7,798 bases of DNA, taken from Clostridium sp. (GTDB lineage Bacteria; Bacillota; Clostridia; Clostridiales; Clostridiaceae). The stretch covers positions 1 through 7,798 of the forward strand of contig DPOH01000254.1 in assembly GCA_003539755.1 (NCBI GenBank), in the 5' to 3' direction. The notes beneath the pieces were generated by a model, which saw nothing but the letters and a program-made list of their open reading frames with translations, was not told the origin of the DNA and ran no database searches. Both the position numbers and the translations under genes were made by a program. This document shows positions 5,903-7,798 of this stretch, piece after piece; position 1 is the stretch's first letter; every line of letters begins with the position of its first letter.

Positions 5903-7462
5903 ATGAAAATAATTGATTCTAAAGATGCTGTTAAATTAATAAAGTCGAGTGATACTCTTGCAGTCTCAGGGTTTGCAGGAGTAGCTGTACCGGAAGAACT
6001 TTTAAAAAAGTTGGGAGATAGATATATAAAAGAAGGTGAGCCAAGAGATATTACACTTATGTTTGCAGCTGGGCAAGGAGATGGAAAGGAAAAGGGGCTT
6101 AATCATATAGCTCATGAGGGCCTTATAAAAAAGGTGGTTGGGGCCCATTTTAATCTTGCACCTAAGCTTGGTGAATTAATACTTAATAATAAAGTACAGG
6201 CATATAATCTGCCACAAGGGGTAATGTGTAATATATTTAGAGATATTGCTAGAAAAGCTGGATATACATTAAGCAGAGTTGGTCTTGGAACTTTTGTAGA
6301 TCCTAGAAATGAAGGTGGAAAAGCAAATAATATAACTAAAGAGGACTATGTAAAACTTATAAATATAAATGATGAAGAATTTCTTTTATTTAAAAATGAA
6401 AATATAAATGCTGCATTTATAAAAGGAACTTTTAGTGATAAAAGTGGTAATATTTCTATGGAACACGAAGCAACTTATTCAGAATCATTTATCATAGCAC
6501 AAGCTGTTAAAAATTGTGGTGGAGTTGTAATAGTACAGGTAGATGATATCTTAGAAGAGGATAAAATGCCATGTAATAAAGTTAAGATACCAAGAATTTA
6601 TGTAGATTATGTGGTGAAAGCTGAAGATAATGAAAAAAGTCAGATTCTTGGATTAAAGTATGACGAAGGCTTGTGTGGCACTCTACAAATAAAAAAAGAA
6701 CGATCTCAAGTAAAGAATAAGAGTATAAATACTATTAATAGAAATAGTAAAATAAGAGCAAGAGAAATTATAGGCAAGCGAGCATTTATGGAACTTAAAA
6801 AAGGTAATGTTGTAAATATTGGAATAGGAGTGCCAGAAGAGGTTGCAAAAGAAGCAGAGAAAAATAAATTTAATCAATTTATAACTCTTACAGTAGAGCC
6901 AGGAGCCATAGGGGGAATACCTCAAAGTGGAATTAAATTCGGAGCATCATATAATCCTGAATGTATAATAGATCAGCTGACACAATTTGATTTTTATGAT
7001 GGAGGAGGCCTTGATATAAGCTTTTTAGGAATGGCAGAGTGTGATAAGCATGGAAATATAAATGTAAGTAGATTTGGAAATAGGATACCTGGATGTGGTG
7101 GTTTTATAAACATTACTCAAAATTCAAAAAAAACTATATTCTGTGGAACATTTACTGCTGGTGGTTTAAATATAAATGTAGAGCACGGAAAGCTTGCAAT
7201 TGTATCTGAAGGTAAAAATATAAAGTTTGTAAATCATGTATCTCAAGTTACCTTTAGTGGTAAATTTGTCTCACAAAGTAGAAAAGATGTGTTATATATA
7301 ACAGAAAGATGTGTATTTAAATTGTTTGAAGATGGACTTCATCTTATTGAAATTGCACCAGGTATTGATTTGGAGAATGATGTAATAAAATTAATGGACT
7401 TTATTCCAATAATAGATAATGAACTAAAAGTAATGGACGAATCATGCTTTTCACTAGATTAA
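5903..7462 (+). CDS. Acyl-CoA:acetate/3-ketoacid CoA-transferase, fused alpha-beta (Pct/YdiF type)
   Basis: Family I CoA-transferase of 519 residues that moves CoA between short-chain acids (acetate, propionate, butyrate, lactate or acetoacetate type substrates) through a glutamyl-CoA thioester. It is cytoplasmic and acts in fermentation. Two homologous domains are fused in one chain: the N-terminal domain at about 1-235 with VSGFAGVAVPEEL (21-33), LMFAAGQGDGKEKGLNH and GNISM (182-186); a linker at about 262-287 rich in K, S and N; and the C-terminal domain at about 288-500 with NIGIGVPEEVA (305-315) and the catalytic Glu332 in TVEPGAIGG. The length and glutamate position agree with propionate CoA-transferase and E. 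coli YdiF (about 520-530 residues, Glu near 333), so the gene is complete and apparently active. AAGGAG at 5891-5896, 6 bases before the ATG, fixes the start. It is a single-gene unit; no butanol or propionate pathway genes are adjacent, so the physiological acid is undetermined. Confidence 0.92.
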   Translation: MKIIDSKDAVKLIKSSDTLAVSGFAGVAVPEELLKKLGDRYIKEGEPRDITLMFAAGQGDGKEKGLNHIAHEGLIKKVVGAHFNLAPKLGELILNNKVQAYNLPQGVMCNIFRDIARKAGYTLSRVGLGTFVDPRNEGGKANNITKEDYVKLININDEEFLLFKNENINAAFIKGTFSDKSGNISMEHEATYSESFIIAQAVKNCGGVVIVQVDDILEEDKMPCNKVKIPRIYVDYVVKAEDNEKSQILGLKYDEGLCGTLQIKKERSQVKNKSINTINRNSKIRAREIIGKRAFMELKKGNVVNIGIGVPEEVAKEAEKNKFNQFITLTVEPGAIGGIPQSGIKFGASYNPECIIDQLTQFDFYDGGGLDISFLGMAECDKHGNINVSRFGNRIPGCGGFINITQNSKKTIFCGTFTAGGLNINVEHGKLAIVSEGKNIKFVNHVSQVTFSGKFVSQSRKDVLYITERCVFKLFEDGLHLIEIAPGIDLENDVIKLMDFIPIIDNELKVMDESCFSLD

Positions 7463-7536
7463 ACTGATTTATAATGTTGGCAATATTTATATTAGATGAT
7501 TTGTTGTGAATAAGCAATCATACTAATTGATTATAT

Positions 7537-7577
7537 TAAGAAAATAATATATAAATAGATGTGATATTATTTTCTTA
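7537..7577. other. AT-rich 14-bp hairpin after the CoA-transferase gene, possible weak terminator
   Basis: TAAGAAAATAATAT (7537-7550) and ATATTATTTTCTTA (7564-7577) are perfect reverse complements around a 13-base loop. There is no real T tract after either arm and the stem has a single G-C pair, so intrinsic termination would be inefficient. It lies 74 bases after the CoA-transferase stop and is the last clearly genomic structure. The rest of 7463-7592 is AT-rich and I see no gene in it. Confidence 0.5.
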
Positions 7578-7592
7578 TTGATAGTGTAAAGT

Positions 7593-7634
7593 ATGTATAT
7601 TATACACATCTGTTTCTGACGACGAAGATGATAG
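7593..7634 (+). other. Degraded copy 1 of Illumina Nextera adapter (assembly artefact)
   Basis: Aligned without gaps to the Nextera read-through adapter CTGTCTCTTATACACATCT + GACGCTGCCGACGA. TATACACATCTG (7601-7612) is exact. CTGACGACGA (7616-7625) differs by one base. AGATGATA (7626-7633) differs by one base from AGAGGATA, the reverse complement of i5 index 503. The first eight bases match at the T and G positions but carry A at every expected C. The genome/adapter border is therefore somewhere between about 7578 and 7600. Confidence 0.8.
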
Positions 7635-7691
7635 TTGTTTCTTATATACATCGGATGATGCCGACGAAGAGGATAGTGGAGTGCTCGGTGG
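7635..7691 (+). other. Degraded copy 2 of Illumina Nextera adapter with i5 index and P5 start (assembly artefact)
   Basis: Bases 7635-7667 match the 33-base Nextera read-through adapter at 27 positions, including the exact TGCCGACGA end (7659-7667). Bases 7668-7675 are exactly AGAGGATA, the reverse complement of index 503 (TATCCTCT). Bases 7676-7691 follow the start of the P5 complement (GTGTAGATCTCGGTGG) with three differences. The order adapter, index, P5 is the exact architecture of a library molecule, so chance or biology is very unlikely. Confidence 0.93.
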
Positions 7692-7798
7692 GGGGGGGAG
7701 ACGCGGAGAGAGAGCGCAGGGCGGGGAGGGAGGAGCAGGGACCAGACGCCACCCCCCCCCCCCACCCCCCCCCCCCCGCACCCCCACCCCCCCCCCCC
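7692..7798. other. Low-complexity G-rich then C-homopolymer tail (sequencing artefact)
   Basis: After the P5 complement the sequence becomes runs of G mixed with GA-rich bases, then runs of C broken by single A or G bases. The composition jumps from strongly A+T-rich to almost pure G+C. This is the usual look of cycles read past the end of a short library molecule, assembled by mistake. Open frames on the minus strand here (proline and serine-rich) are not genes. Confidence 0.92.

Noticed and set aside
1..7592. CRISPR array, insertion sequence, tRNA/rRNA or riboswitch
   Set aside because: I found no regularly spaced repeats, no transposase or terminal repeats, no cloverleaf, and no conserved riboswitch core in the leaders, which are short and AT-rich.
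7523..7787. Two overlapping minus-strand open frames (proline/serine-rich and glycine-rich N-termini)
   Set aside because: Both begin in the G/C homopolymer and adapter sequence at the contig end, have no ribosome site and exist only because of the artefact.
7676..7798. Sudden high-GC segment as a sign of horizontal transfer or an element edge
   Set aside because: It directly follows an exact sequencing index and the P5 adapter start, so it is a library artefact.

Overview
The window looks like a contig piece from a low-GC Firmicute of the class Clostridia, probably Clostridium sensu stricto. The evidence is the very high A+T content, the A/T-ending codons, the strong AGGAGG-type ribosome sites with TTG starts on two genes, the short intrinsic terminators, and the gene types (GntR/ABC pair, fermentative CoA-transferase). 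All seven supported genes are on the + strand. This taxonomic call rests on composition and gene style, not on a marker gene.

Layout: (1) 1-2220 is the 3' part of a GH31 alpha-glucosidase gene that is open at the left edge, followed by a strong terminator (2238-2280). (2) 2368-4399 is a compact three-gene operon: a YtrA-type GntR repressor (TTG start), an ABC ATPase and a six-helix ABC-2 type permease. It has its own promoter, a clear 8+8 bp inverted repeat over the predicted transcription start, and a terminator at the end. (3) 4474-5203 is a divergent class II aldolase-like gene preceded by a near-perfect Rex-type operator. (4) 5249-5769 is a small NifX/NafY-type metallocluster-binding domain protein with a histidine-rich tail, with an extended -10 promoter and a terminator. 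(5) 5903-7462 is a two-domain acyl-CoA:acetate/3-ketoacid CoA-transferase of the Pct/YdiF type. (6) 7463-7592 is a short AT-rich spacer with a 14-bp hairpin. (7) About 7593-7798 is not genomic: it is two degraded tandem copies of Illumina Nextera adapter, including what I recognise as the reverse complement of the i5 index 503, then G-rich and C-homopolymer junk.

The genes do not form one obvious system. Only the GntR-ATPase-permease set is a functional unit by sequence: a self-regulated exporter or stress-sensing ABC module. The other genes are separately transcribed metabolic or accessory genes. A redox (Rex) link between the aldolase-like gene and possibly the CoA-transferase gene is an inference from operator-like sequences. 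I see no CRISPR array, insertion sequence, phage gene, rRNA or tRNA, and no convincing novel multi-gene system. The observations most worth following are the Rex-like site, the altered active site of the aldolase-like protein, the paired palindromes before the GntR gene, and the adapter contamination at the right end.
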